Source of the DNA: an uncultured Clostridia bacterium
Lineage (GTDB): Bacteria; Bacillota; Clostridia; Oscillospirales; Ruminococcaceae
DNA length: 64,000 nucleotides
Assembly: GCA_945876755.1 (NCBI GenBank)
Contig: CAMCPM010000005.1
Location: 1-64,000 of the forward strand
Direction: 5' to 3'
Of the stretch, positions 27,587-37,486 are shown piece after piece. The stretch's first letter is position 1. Each line of letters opens with the position of its first letter. Below the pieces are notes generated by a model. That model was given only the letters and a program-made list of their open reading frames with translations, made no database searches and had not been told where the DNA came from. Both the position numbers and the translations under genes were made by a program.

Positions 27587-29989
27587 ATGAGAGAGATAAT
27601 TATTGACGGCACAAAGCTTAACACAAGGGGAAATATGCTCTTCCGCGGTGCAGGAATGGTAAGCGGAAACAATTCTTCCCGTCTGCTGCTTGACTATAAA
27701 GCCGAGAATCCTGAAGCATATAATCAGCTGCTTGAATATATTTTCGGCAGCGAGGGGGTCGGCGTTAACCATCTTAAAATTGAAATGGGATCGGATATTA
27801 ACTCTTCTTCGGGAACGGAGCCTGCGGTAAAGCGTTTTGCCGATGAAAAAGCAGACATTACAAGGGGCTCAGGCTATCAGCTTGCCGCCGACGCAAAGAA
27901 GGTAAATCCAGGTCTTACCCTCGATATGCTGTGGTGGAGCGAACCGAAATGGGTGTCGGACTCGGAAGATGTTTACGGAGCAAGATACAGCTGGTACAAG
28001 GAAACCCTTGACGCCGCATATGAGACATACGGTCTGGAATTTGATTATGTCAGTGTTGTTCAGAACGAAAGAACTTACGATACCGAATGGGTGAAGTATT
28101 TCTCAGCTCGTTTAAAAAGCGAAAAGAACTGCCCTTATGATTACTCCAAAATAAAAATAGTGGGCGGCGAAGAGGTATGTACATGGAATTTTGCCGATAT
28201 GATGCTGAAAGACGAGGAACTTCTGAATGCTGTTGATGTTGTGGGAAGCCACTACACAAGCACATCAACGCCCGAAGCGCAGAAGCTTGCAAAGCAGTAC
28301 GGCAAAGAGCTGTGGTTCAGCGAGGCAAGCTCCCCCATGAATTATGCCCAGGGCAAATTCGGCTCGGACTTGTCGGGCATAAACGGCACTTTGGATATTG
28401 CAAACAGAATAATCGGTATGTACCCAAACGGCGGAATGACCCTTTATGAATACCAGCCTGTTGTATCCGCTTATTACGACGGCGTTTGCTACTGCCAGAA
28501 ACAGCTTATTTCCGCCTGCGACCCATGGAGCGGATATTTTATGCTTGACAGCGGATTTTATATGTCCCTGCACTTTTCACAGTTTATAAAAAAGGGCTGG
28601 GCATTTGCAGACAGCGCCTGCTATTCCGACGGAAAGCCCGGCGGTGACGGCCACGCCATAGTTGACGCAGTTTACAGCTATATGACCGCTGCCGATACCA
28701 AAACGGGAGATTACAGCACGGTCATTGTAAACAGCACTTCCGAGCCTATTGATTACATTTTTAAAGTATCAAATCTTGATAAAGCTTCTGCGAGCGTCAG
28801 CATATGGGAAACAAGAGGTCCCGACAGCGGAAACTATGACGAGAACTATTTTAAGAAAATATCCGAAATAACTCCCGAGGAAAAAGACGGGACTTACAGC
28901 TATATTATTTCCGTAAAGCCTTTTTCTATGGTTACGGTTTCAACAGTCACCCCGTCAAGAACAGAATATACAAACGCCGATATTTCGGAAAGAAACGTGC
29001 TTGCACTTCCCTATTCTGACGATTTTGAATACAAAGATTATCCCGTGGATTACCTTACTTCAAGAGGCTACGCCCCCAGATATACCACAGACCAAGGGGG
29101 CGCTTTTGAGGTGGAATCCACCGAAAACGGCAATGTGCTTGTTCAGCAGATAACTCCCGAAATAAAGGCAAAAGAATGGGGCTGGACTCCCGACCCTGTT
29201 ACCTGTCTCGGCGATGACAGATGGTATAATTACAGCATATCGGCAAAGGTTAAGCTTGCCAAGTCCGATGAACCGTCAAGCAATTATGTCGGCGCAGGAC
29301 TGAGATACACTCTTGCCTGCAACGGATACAGCGGATATTGGCTCCAGCTTTTCGGAGACGGCAGCTGGAAGCTGAATGCCAACAGTACGCCAAAAGCTGA
29401 GGGCAGGCTCGCAAATTTTGACAGTACCGCAGTTCATACTCTGAAAATATCAGCGGAAAATGACACAATATGCGCATATATCGACGGCGAAAAGACAGCT
29501 GAATATACGGCTGACTCCGAGGCACTTATAGGCGCAGGAAGAGCGGCGCTTTACAGCTCATACAACAGAAACAGCTTTTACAGTTTGCTCATTGAGCCCA
29601 TAGACAGCGCAGATACATACGTTACACGCTATGACAACACCGACGCCTGCTTTGAATACGAGGGCAAGTGGGAGCATAACACAATGAGCAGCTTCAAAAA
29701 TTACAAGCGCACTATTTCCAAGGGGCAAGCAGGCTCATCTGTAACAGTAAGCTTTGAAGGCACGGGCTTTGCGCTAACGGGAGAAACGGGCGCAGATACA
29801 GTGCTTTCCGTACAAATAGACGAAAACGCCGCAGTAACAACAGATGTGTACAAAACAGACTCCCGTGAGATATCATATCATTTTGACGGACTTGAAAATG
29901 GCGCTCACACTGCAAAGATAACCGTTGTTTCGGGCGAATACAGCGTTGACGGTATGCAGGTCACATATAATAAAAAGGGGACGAAATGA
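27587..29989 (+). CDS. GH59 beta-galactosidase (galactocerebrosidase-like), intracellular
   Basis: An 800-residue protein. Residues 15-340 match the GH59 barrel: FRGAGMVSGNNSSRLL, KIEMGSD, TEPAV, acid/base Glu161 in QNERTY and nucleophile Glu246 in LWFSEASS. A beta-sandwich follows, then a lectin-like domain (about 480-680, SDDFEYKDYPVDYL-type opening) and an extra C-terminal domain of about 110 residues similar in style to carbohydrate-binding modules. ATG 27587 has GAGGAG upstream. No signal peptide is present, unlike vertebrate galactocerebrosidase. It overlaps the MATE gene by four bases and follows an AraC regulator. Confidence 0.82.
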   Translation: MREIIIDGTKLNTRGNMLFRGAGMVSGNNSSRLLLDYKAENPEAYNQLLEYIFGSEGVGVNHLKIEMGSDINSSSGTEPAVKRFADEKADITRGSGYQLAADAKKVNPGLTLDMLWWSEPKWVSDSEDVYGARYSWYKETLDAAYETYGLEFDYVSVVQNERTYDTEWVKYFSARLKSEKNCPYDYSKIKIVGGEEVCTWNFADMMLKDEELLNAVDVVGSHYTSTSTPEAQKLAKQYGKELWFSEASSPMNYAQGKFGSDLSGINGTLDIANRIIGMYPNGGMTLYEYQPVVSAYYDGVCYCQKQLISACDPWSGYFMLDSGFYMSLHFSQFIKKGWAFADSACYSDGKPGGDGHAIVDAVYSYMTAADTKTGDYSTVIVNSTSEPIDYIFKVSNLDKASASVSIWETRGPDSGNYDENYFKKISEITPEEKDGTYSYIISVKPFSMVTVSTVTPSRTEYTNADISERNVLALPYSDDFEYKDYPVDYLTSRGYAPRYTTDQGGAFEVESTENGNVLVQQITPEIKAKEWGWTPDPVTCLGDDRWYNYSISAKVKLAKSDEPSSNYVGAGLRYTLACNGYSGYWLQLFGDGSWKLNANSTPKAEGRLANFDSTAVHTLKISAENDTICAYIDGEKTAEYTADSEALIGAGRAALYSSYNRNSFYSLLIEPIDSADTYVTRYDNTDACFEYEGKWEHNTMSSFKNYKRTISKGQAGSSVTVSFEGTGFALTGETGADTVLSVQIDENAAVTTDVYKTDSREISYHFDGLENGAHTAKITVVSGEYSVDGMQVTYNKKGTK

Positions 29990-31332
29990 TGAATAATACC
30001 CGATATATGACGGAGGGAAACGAAACAGGACATATCATACGGTTTGCCCTTCCCCTGCTGGGAGGAAATCTGCTTCAGCAGACTTATAATATTATTGATA
30101 CTCTTGTGGTTGGACGTTATCTCGGGGATGACGCTCTTGCGGCAGTAGGCGCAACAGGCTCAATAACATACCTTTTCTACACTCTTTGCATAGGTCTTTC
30201 CATAGGAGCAGGAGTTATCGTTTCCCAGCTTTTCGGCTCCGGAGATAACAAAAAGCTGCGGCTTGCGGTAGTTAATTCCGCTATTGTCACAGCTGTTTTC
30301 GGAATAGCAGTCAGCATTATCTCAGTTCTTGCTGCAGAGCCCGTTCTTCGGTTTCTTAACGTTCCCGACAAGCTTATGGTCAATTCTGCGGTTTATATGA
30401 AGATAGCCTGCGGCGGTACCGTTGCGGTTGCGGCATACAACTGGATAAACGCTATGATGAGAGCTGTGGGTGACTCAAAAACTCCGCTGATATTTCTGGG
30501 TGCGGCAAGTATTCTGAACGCAGCGCTTGACCTGCTTTTTGTTGTCGTATTGAATGCAGGAGTATCGGGAGCAGCATGGGCTACTGTGCTTGCTCAGGGA
30601 CTTTCTGCGGTATCCTGCATAATATACTGCTTCGGCAGAGGCAGAGAGATATGTATTTCCGCAGAGGATATCAAAGCCGACAAAGATATGATGATACGGT
30701 GTATTAAAACAGGTCTCCCCATAGCTGTTCAGAATGGACTTATTTCCGTGTCAATGACCGCACTACAAAGAGTAACAAACAGCTTCGGAGAGACCGTTAT
30801 GGCGGCATATACCGTTTCCATGAGGATAGAACAGTTTGTTCAGCAGCCGTTTTCATCGCTTAATGCCGCCGTTTCCACGTTTACGGGGCAGAATATCGGA
30901 GCAGGAAAAAGCAGCCGTGCAGTAAACGGACTTCGCTCTGCACTGAAGATATCAACAGTATTTGCTTTTGCGGTACTAATCCTGTTTATACTGTTCGGAC
31001 GGCAGCTGACTGCCTGCTTTGTATCCGGCGATAATGTTATCTATATTGCCTCACGGGCTATCGTTATGACCGCGTGCTTTTATTGGGCATTGGGAATCAT
31101 CCATACGGTCAGAGGCTTTCTGAACGGCGCAGGAGATACGGGATATGCTCTTGTCAACGGCACCGCTGAGGTAGTATGCCGTATAGGCTTGTCCCTGCTT
31201 CTTACCTCTGTTTCTTTCATAGGATATTGGGGAATATGGCTCACCACCTGCTTTACTTGGTTTGTAACGGCAGCGGTAAGCATTATCCGTTACAAAAGCG
31301 GCAGATGGAAGAAAAAATCTCTTATTAAATGA
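29986..31332 (+). CDS. MATE family efflux protein
   Basis: A 448-residue transporter with twelve hydrophobic segments in two similar halves, typical of sodium- or proton-driven MATE exporters. FALPLLGGNLLQQTYNIIDT near residue 17 and FTGQNIGAGK near 300 are family landmarks. The start overlaps the GH59 stop (ATGA), with AAAGGGG upstream, so both enzymes are made from one mRNA. Its cargo is unknown; the pairing suggests removal of a product or an aglycone released by the glycosidase. Confidence 0.85.
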   Translation: MMNNTRYMTEGNETGHIIRFALPLLGGNLLQQTYNIIDTLVVGRYLGDDALAAVGATGSITYLFYTLCIGLSIGAGVIVSQLFGSGDNKKLRLAVVNSAIVTAVFGIAVSIISVLAAEPVLRFLNVPDKLMVNSAVYMKIACGGTVAVAAYNWINAMMRAVGDSKTPLIFLGAASILNAALDLLFVVVLNAGVSGAAWATVLAQGLSAVSCIIYCFGRGREICISAEDIKADKDMMIRCIKTGLPIAVQNGLISVSMTALQRVTNSFGETVMAAYTVSMRIEQFVQQPFSSLNAAVSTFTGQNIGAGKSSRAVNGLRSALKISTVFAFAVLILFILFGRQLTACFVSGDNVIYIASRAIVMTACFYWALGIIHTVRGFLNGAGDTGYALVNGTAEVVCRIGLSLLLTSVSFIGYWGIWLTTCFTWFVTAAVSIIRYKSGRWKKKSLIK

Positions 31333-31370
31333 ATATACATCTTTTCTGATAAATGATGATATAACTGTTT

Positions 31371-31988
31371 TTATGTTTTTATTATTTTATAAAGCACGCT
31401 TTTTTCAAATTCAAGCGGACGGTTATATCTGAAGAAAACTATTCCGTTCACGAGTGAAAAAATTTTTGAAATAACTTCTCCCTCAAGAGGGTCGATTATT
31501 TCACAGAGCAGATCTCCGCTGTGCAGCTCGTCTCCTGTGCGGACATAGCTCCTGCATATTCCTGCCGACGGTGAATGTATCTGAATCAGCCTGCTTTCAC
31601 TGATAATTTCAGTAACATATCCGCTGCTGACATTAGTCTTGACTATCCCTCTTCTTATCTTCTCACCCGGAAAGGTCAGAGGAGTATGAAACCCATAAAA
31701 GGCAGCAGCTGTTCCCGAACCTCCGCAGGAATTTGCCGTCTGCGCTTCTCCGCTTACTTTAAAAGAAAACTCCTTGTGAGGCTCATTCATTCTTCCGCAT
31801 ATAAGTATATTTCCAAAGCTGTCTCGGCTGCGCCATATACTTCCCGATTCGGGAAAGATTTGGCATAACGGCTCTGCAATTACCTGACGGCCGTCTGAAA
31901 AAGGTATGCAGCGGAGCGTGAAGCTGTGTTCCGTTACGCTGTATGAAAATTCAAGCTTTGTTTCATACTCAAACCGAAGCCGTTTCAA
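31371..31988 (-). pseudogene. Chimera: transglutaminase N-domain joined to an M14/AspA-type C-terminus
   Basis: A 205-residue open frame made of two unrelated parts. Residues 1-108 resemble the bacterial transglutaminase-like N-terminal domain (MKRLRFEYETKLEF, RDSFGN, TPLTFPGE). Residues 112-205 resemble the barrel-sandwich C-terminus of AstE/AspA or M14-type deacylases (SPSAGICRSYVRTGDELHSG, EIIDPLEGEVI, NGIVFF). The transglutaminase Cys-His-Asp core and the zinc-peptidase core are both missing. The simplest reading is an in-frame deletion that fused two neighbouring genes. It overlaps the alpha-E gene and is the last gene of that cluster. A functional fusion cannot be ruled out. Confidence 0.6.
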
Positions 31989-32682
31989 AAAAATTCACCT
32001 CAATAAGATTTTCTACATTTTCTATAACGGAGCTGCGGTACTTTGAAAAGCTTATGCGGTTCTGAGCCGCAGCTTTAAGTGCGCTGTAAGCATCGCTGTT
32101 TATTATGCCGCCCTGTACTTCCGCATATCTTGAGACGTGCTTTAAAAGATTGTCAAGCTCTGCCGAAATATCCTCTTCGGGATATCCGAGACGAAGATAC
32201 ATATCTATCCGTTCCACGGATTTTCCCAGATGTATCATTCTCAGCGCTTCGGAGTCGGTCATGTTGTTGTCAACGCTTCCCCAGAAAGCATAAATTGCGT
32301 CACGGACAGGCAGCATATCATACCGTATCTTATCTGTTCCCTCACAGGCTTTGAACTTGTCCATAGACATTTGCAAATAAGAAAGCGAAGGAGTTTTTAT
32401 CTCCTCTCTCAGAACTATACCATTTCCAAGCGCCCTGTCAAAATTTGATATTATAGAGTTTGGGTCCGACAGGTCAAAAACATATCTGCGGAAAAAATCT
32501 TCCGAATCTTTATAAATATCGGGAACATTAATATCTGCAAGATATTTTTCATATGCCTCCTGTCCCCCCTCGATAAATCTGTCAGCATATTTAAAAAAAC
32601 TGTTCAGCGTTGTAAAGACTCTTTCAACATATCTTCCCAGCCAGAAAAGATTGTTGATATTTATTCTGGTAATAGCACCCAT
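31969..32682 (-). CDS. Alpha-E domain protein (DUF403)
   Basis: A 237-residue helical protein. The start MGAITRININNLFWLGRYVE and the repeat-like later LGKSVERIDMYLRL are the two characteristic alpha-E half motifs. Family members usually have about 300 residues, so this is a short version. It overlaps both neighbours and lies in the standard order ATP-grasp, alpha-E, transglutaminase, a conserved trio proposed to make or trim a peptide. Because both partners look damaged, it may no longer have a working pathway. Confidence 0.75.
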   Translation of the reverse strand: MGAITRININNLFWLGRYVERVFTTLNSFFKYADRFIEGGQEAYEKYLADINVPDIYKDSEDFFRRYVFDLSDPNSIISNFDRALGNGIVLREEIKTPSLSYLQMSMDKFKACEGTDKIRYDMLPVRDAIYAFWGSVDNNMTDSEALRMIHLGKSVERIDMYLRLGYPEEDISAELDNLLKHVSRYAEVQGGIINSDAYSALKAAAQNRISFSKYRSSVIENVENLIEVNFFETASV

Positions 32683-33497
32683 GTGTCTTTAAAACCTCCT
32701 CCCTGAGACGAATTGACCACAAACGAATCCGCCTTTCTTGAAAAACGTGTAAGACCGCTTGCCCAGACCTGAGTTTTCTCTCCCGAAAGCACAAAGGCTC
32801 TCAGATCCGCCTTTCGCATAACTGTTTTGTCACCTTCCGCAACGGCAAGGTCAGAATTCTGTACAAGCACCGCACCTGTTTTTTCCGCAAGATAGCTGTG
32901 TTCAAAATATGCAGCGTTATATCTTCCCGGAGTAAGTATAACATTTATACCGCCGCAGTTCACATTGTCCATAGTGCTGCGCAGCAGAAAAGCATAGTTG
33001 CGGTTGTCGGCAATGCGGTTGTTTTCAAAAGCGCCTGGACTTGCCATCCTGCACAGCTCTCTTGCAATAAGCGGATAGCTTGCTCCCGATGGAATGCGGA
33101 GATTATCCTCCAGTATATACCATGTACCGTCCTGTGCCTGAACAAGGTCGATACCGGAAATATGGCTGTAAATTCCTTTTGGCGGAGTTATCCCTGCACA
33201 TGGGGCAAGATATCCCTTTGAAATATAAACGAAATCCTCGGGAATAATTCCATCCCTGATAATTTTTCCGTCGGAATAAATATCCTTCAAAAACAAATTA
33301 AGTGCGTCTACACGCTGGATAAGCCCCTTTTCCATATCAGAAAAATCTTCGGCGGAAATTATGCGCGGAATTGCGTCAAACGGAAAAAGCTGTTCATTGA
33401 ATGTTCCGTTTTTATAAATTCCAAATTTTACTCCGTAACGTGCAAGCAGCTCGTTTACGGCCTTAGCGTCAGCAACAGGTGTGTTCATATGATTCAT
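32661..33497 (-). pseudogene. Circularly permuted ATP-grasp protein with internal deletion
   Basis: A 278-residue open frame from the DUF404/DUF407 family, whose members have about 460-480 residues. Residues 95-225 match the first half (GIDLVQAQDGTWYILEDNLR, PSGASYPL, ILTPGRYNAAYFEHSYLA). After NSDLAVAEGDKTV the sequence jumps to MRKADLRAFVLSG, GLTRFSRK and VNSSQGGGFKDTWVL, which are near the C-terminus of the family. The central part, about 170 residues, is missing in frame. Activity is doubtful. A second ATG at 33488 is an alternative start. Confidence 0.6.
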
Positions 33498-33514
33498 CTC
33501 TTTTCTTCAAAAGC

Positions 33515-33548
33515 AAAAGGCGCTTCGGAAAACTTCCGAAACGCCTTT
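33515..33548 (-). promoter_or_regulatory. Hairpin at the 5' end of the ATP-grasp transcript
   Basis: An interrupted stem (AAAGGCG with CGCCTTT, inner TTCGGAA with TTCCGAA) lies between promoter and gene, followed on the minus strand by TTTTGCTTTT. It can act as an attenuator or as a 5' stabilising hairpin. Confidence 0.5.
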
Positions 33549-33561
33549 GTTTCTATGCTTA

Positions 33562-33591
33562 TATAGAACCACATAAAGCAACCCTTGTCAA
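33562..33591 (-). promoter_or_regulatory. Promoter of the ATP-grasp/alpha-E cluster
   Basis: On the minus strand TTGACA (33586-33591) and TCTATA (33562-33567) are 18 bp apart. The transcript would begin near 33553, right at the hairpin. The AT-rich stretch 33592-33818 shows no gene; CCGTAA and TTACGG near 33703 and 33728 are a loose inverted repeat. Confidence 0.5.
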
Positions 33592-33818
33592 TCGCCAAAA
33601 TGACGGATATAGCTATGGTAATTTCATTTTAATGGTACATAACAACTAAAATAGCATATTTAGGTCATATTTTTGAAAGAGAATATCTAACAATATTCAT
33701 AACCGTAAATTTTGATTTAATTTAATATTACGGAATATCAGACATACTGCTGCCGCTGCATATTGTATGCTTTAAGCAGGATAATAAAAGCATCATACGC
33801 TTAACATTCCTTTTTTAA

Positions 33819-35078
33819 TTATTCCTCTTCATTATTTTCTTTCGGCATATCAATTTTTATGCCGACCTTTGAAACCGACTGTTCATCCGATTCAAGAACA
33901 GTAACGGTAAAAATTCCCGTAGTTGTGGTAGCGCCTGTTTCGGGAATACGTCCGAACAGCTCCATGACCCATCCGCCAACCGTATTGCTGTCTGTCTCAA
34001 TAAGATTTTCGGGAAGTTCAAGTTCTTCAAGCATATCGTTTATGCTCATATCCGCCTGAACGTCATACATATGGTCTGCGACCTCGACTACGTTGTCTAT
34101 GACCTCGTCGGTCTCGTCGTAAATTTCACCCACAAGCTCCTCAATAATGTCCTCCATTGTAACGATACCGCTTGTGCCGCCGTACTGGTCCTTGACTATT
34201 GCCATGTGTATTTTCGTCCGCTGCATTTCGTACAGCACCTCTGAGATAAGCTTCATTTCGGAAACGTAAAGTGCTTTTTGTATAATGCTTTCAATGCTTA
34301 CAGGCTTTCCCTCAGACCGGAACATAAGCGCAAAAAAGTCCTTTTCGTTGAGCAGTCCGATAATATTGTCGATGGATTTGTCATAAACGGGAAGTCTTGT
34401 ATAGCGGTCACGGATAAATATTTCCATGATTTTTTCGGTACTTTCTCCCCGTTCGACCGCAACGACCTTGACTCTTGGGACAAGTATCTGCTCAATTGTC
34501 GTTTCGTCGAACTCAAGCGCTGAACGTACAAGCTCGCTTTCCTGCTCCTCAAGAACGCCCTGATCTTCTATCTCGTCGATAATATATTTCAGTTCATCCT
34601 CGGTAAAATTCGGGGAATCGTCAGACTTTGAAAGCTTTGACATCGCCCTTTGAAGAAATGCAAAAACAGCCGAGATCGGAGTAAGCAGCCACATGATAAC
34701 GTTGAGTATCCCCGAAAAAGCAAGAGCGCACTTTTCTGCATTCTGTTTTGCAAAGGATTTCGGAATAATTTCACCGAAAATAAGTACAAGAACTGTCATT
34801 ACGGCGGTAGCTATCGCAACACCGGCTGCGCCGAAAAGCTGTGTAAAAAGCACTGTGCCGAGAGATGACGACAGTATATTTACGATATTGTTTCCCACAA
34901 GGATAGTTGTAAGCGCCTTATCAAAATTTTCCGCAATTTTAAGAGCGCGGTCAGCCTTTTTGTTTCCGTTTGCGGCTGCGTGCTTCAGGCGTATTTTGTT
35001 CACCGAAGAAAACGCTGTTTCCATTGATGAAAAAAGTGCGGACATTACAAGAAGAAGTGCAATTGCTATGTACTTCAC
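33819..35078 (-). CDS. CNNM/CBS-pair transporter-associated protein (hemolysin-like)
   Basis: A 419-residue membrane protein. A CNNM (DUF21) domain of about four segments occupies residues 1-150 (SSMETAFSSVNKIRL near 17, FGEIIPKSFAKQ near 103). Two CBS domains follow (about 185-310, ILVPRVKVV and GIVTMEDIIEELVGEI), then a CorC/HlyC domain at the end. Such proteins are linked to Mg2+ and Co2+ handling. The start is GTG 35078 with AAGG eight bases before. It is transcribed alone. Confidence 0.85.
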   Translation of the reverse strand: MKYIAIALLLVMSALFSSMETAFSSVNKIRLKHAAANGNKKADRALKIAENFDKALTTILVGNNIVNILSSSLGTVLFTQLFGAAGVAIATAVMTVLVLIFGEIIPKSFAKQNAEKCALAFSGILNVIMWLLTPISAVFAFLQRAMSKLSKSDDSPNFTEDELKYIIDEIEDQGVLEEQESELVRSALEFDETTIEQILVPRVKVVAVERGESTEKIMEIFIRDRYTRLPVYDKSIDNIIGLLNEKDFFALMFRSEGKPVSIESIIQKALYVSEMKLISEVLYEMQRTKIHMAIVKDQYGGTSGIVTMEDIIEELVGEIYDETDEVIDNVVEVADHMYDVQADMSINDMLEELELPENLIETDSNTVGGWVMELFGRIPETGATTTTGIFTVTVLESDEQSVSKVGIKIDMPKENNEEE

Positions 35079-35295
35079 AGAAAAAACCTTGCCTTTCTTT
35101 AATGTTTTTAGAAGATAATACCATATATAATAACATACAATTCCTTAATATGCAAGTATTTTTTGGAACGAAATAAAAATTTGGCACAAAATATACCGTA
35201 ATTGCACAAGAATTTTACTTTATTTAATGATTTTTGCAATAATATATGTTATAATATTTTTGTATACATTATTTTTATAGTCGGAGGCTTTTGAT

Positions 35296-35766
35296 TTGGA
35301 CAGGCTTATAAGAAAAATACTGTCGGTTTTTCCGAAGTTTATACAGGATTTTTACGATAAACACGAAAGTGTGCTGCTGTATTTGATAGTCGGCGGACTT
35401 ACCACTTTTGTTTCGCTGGCTGCGCAGTATATACCGAAATATATGGGACTCCCCACAGCGGCAAATACTACCATAAGCTGGATATGCGCCGTGACCTTTG
35501 CCTTTTTTGCAAATAAGGTATGGGTTTTCAAGAATGAGTCCCATACCGTGCGTGACTGGCTCGGACAAGCGGCAGCATTTTACGGGGCAAGGCTTGTGAC
35601 CTATTTCCTTGAACTGGGCTTCATGCTGCTTACCGTTGACGTGCTTTTGCAGAACGAATATATAATGAAAATAATTGCGCAGGTGTTTATACTTATTATA
35701 AACTACCTTTTCAGTAAATTGGTAATATTCAGAAATAAAAAAGGAGATAACAAGGAAAATGTTTAA
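35296..35766 (+). CDS. GtrA family membrane protein
   Basis: A 156-residue protein with four hydrophobic segments. YLIVGGLTTFVSLAAQY near residue 29, TFAFFANKVWVF near 67 and INYLFSKLVIF near the end are typical of GtrA flippase-like proteins acting on lipid-linked sugars. The start is TTG 35296 with CGGAGG upstream. It overlaps the first ABC exporter gene, so it belongs to that operon; the functional link is unclear. Confidence 0.8.
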   Translation: MDRLIRKILSVFPKFIQDFYDKHESVLLYLIVGGLTTFVSLAAQYIPKYMGLPTAANTTISWICAVTFAFFANKVWVFKNESHTVRDWLGQAAAFYGARLVTYFLELGFMLLTVDVLLQNEYIMKIIAQVFILIINYLFSKLVIFRNKKGDNKENV

Positions 35767-37486
35767 ACTGGCAAAAAAATATCTTGGAGCATTTAAAAAA
35801 GAGCTTATCATAGGTCCTGCCGCAAAGCTTACCGAAGCGATCTTCGAGCTGATAGTTCCGCTTATCATGGCGGATATCATTGATACCGGCATCAACGGCG
35901 GCGCAGGCAAGCCATATATTTACAAAATGGGCGGACTTATGATTCTTATGGGCGTGTTCGGACTTTGCTGCGCGCTGGTTTGTCAGTACCTTGCCTCCCG
36001 TGCCTCCCAGGGCGTGGGAACGGTTATCCGCAACGATCTGTTCCGCCACATCGGAACATTCTCCCATGCGGAGCTTGACCGCTTCGGAACTCCTTCGCTC
36101 ATCACCCGTATCACAAACGACGTAAATCAAGTTCAGAGCGCTGTTGCAATGCTTATCAGGCTTGTTGTCCGTGCGCCTTTTCTTGTTATCGGAGCGGCAG
36201 TCATGGCTATGACTATCGACCTGAAGCTTTCGCTTATTTTCCTTGCGGTAATGCCTCTTGCGGCGGCTGTGCTTTATTTTATAATGTTCCGTTCAATACC
36301 TTTTTATAAAGTAATACAGAAAAAGCTTGACAAGATAAGCCTTATCACCCGTGAGAGCCTTTCGGGAGCAAGAGTCATCCGTGCGTTTTCAAGAGAGGAT
36401 GCCGAGGAAAAACGCTTTGATGAAGCAAACGAGGATTTCGCCGAAACTTCAATGCGTGTGGGACGGCTTTCTGCGCTGCTCAATCCGCTCACCTATGCGA
36501 TAATGAACCTTGCCATTGCGGCAATAGTCTGGTTCGGCGGCTTCCGTGTAAACAGCGGTGCGCTTTCACAGGGACAGGTCATTGCTTTTGTAAACTATAT
36601 GACCCAGATATCCCTTGCACTTGTGGTAGTGGCAAACCTTGTAGTTCTGTTCACAAAGGCAGCGGCAAGCTCCGCCCGTATCAACGAGGTTTTCGATACA
36701 GAAACTTCAATCGTTGACGGAGAAGGCGCAGTATCCCGTGAAAACACTCCCAAAATCGAATTCAGAAATGTTTCCTTTTCATATAACGCCAACGGCGACA
36801 ATGCTCTTGAAAATATCAGCTTTACCTTAAACAAGGGCGAAACTCTCGGCGTAATAGGCGGTACGGGTTCGGGCAAATCGACCCTTGTCAATCTTATTCC
36901 GAGATTTTACGATGCAGAACAGGGTCAGGTCCTTATTGACGGTGAGGACGTGAAAAAGTACGGACTTAAAGAGCTTAGAAAGAAAATCGGAGTTGTACCC
37001 CAGAAGGCTATGCTTTTCACGGGAACTATCGCAGACAACCTGCGTTGGGGCAATGAAAATGCTTCCGAAGAAGAACTTGCAAAAGCGGCTGAGATCGCTC
37101 AGGCAAAGGAATTTATCGACAAAATGCCGGACGGTATGAACACACATATTAATCAGGGCGGACGAAATCTTTCCGGCGGTCAGAAACAGCGGCTTACCAT
37201 TGCCCGTGCGCTGACGGGAAATCCCGAGATACTTATTTTGGACGACAGCGCTTCCGCACTGGATTTCGCTACGGACGCGGCGCTGAGAAAGGCTATTGCC
37301 GCAAGCACCGACAATATGACCGTAATTATCGTTTCGCAGAGGGCGAACTCTATCAAGTACGCCGATAAAATTATCGTTCTTGACGACGGGGAGGCTGTGG
37401 GCATCGGAACTCACAGCGAGCTTACGGAAACCTGCGAGGTTTACCGCGAGATAGTAATGTCCCAGGAAGGGGGCGCAAAGGCATGA
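35759..37486 (+). CDS. ABC exporter half-transporter A (degenerate catalytic site)
   Basis: A 575-residue half-transporter with six membrane segments (residues 1-310) and a nucleotide-binding domain: Walker A GGTGSGKSTL near 372, signature LSGGQKQRLTIARAL near 475 and Walker B LILDDSASALD near 495. The catalytic Glu after Walker B is Asp here, the mark of the inactive-site partner in heterodimeric exporters such as BmrC/LmrC. Its stop overlaps the start of the partner gene (ATGA). It likely exports drugs or peptides. Confidence 0.87.
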   Translation: MFKLAKKYLGAFKKELIIGPAAKLTEAIFELIVPLIMADIIDTGINGGAGKPYIYKMGGLMILMGVFGLCCALVCQYLASRASQGVGTVIRNDLFRHIGTFSHAELDRFGTPSLITRITNDVNQVQSAVAMLIRLVVRAPFLVIGAAVMAMTIDLKLSLIFLAVMPLAAAVLYFIMFRSIPFYKVIQKKLDKISLITRESLSGARVIRAFSREDAEEKRFDEANEDFAETSMRVGRLSALLNPLTYAIMNLAIAAIVWFGGFRVNSGALSQGQVIAFVNYMTQISLALVVVANLVVLFTKAAASSARINEVFDTETSIVDGEGAVSRENTPKIEFRNVSFSYNANGDNALENISFTLNKGETLGVIGGTGSGKSTLVNLIPRFYDAEQGQVLIDGEDVKKYGLKELRKKIGVVPQKAMLFTGTIADNLRWGNENASEEELAKAAEIAQAKEFIDKMPDGMNTHINQGGRNLSGGQKQRLTIARALTGNPEILILDDSASALDFATDAALRKAIAASTDNMTVIIVSQRANSIKYADKIIVLDDGEAVGIGTHSELTETCEVYREIVMSQEGGAKA

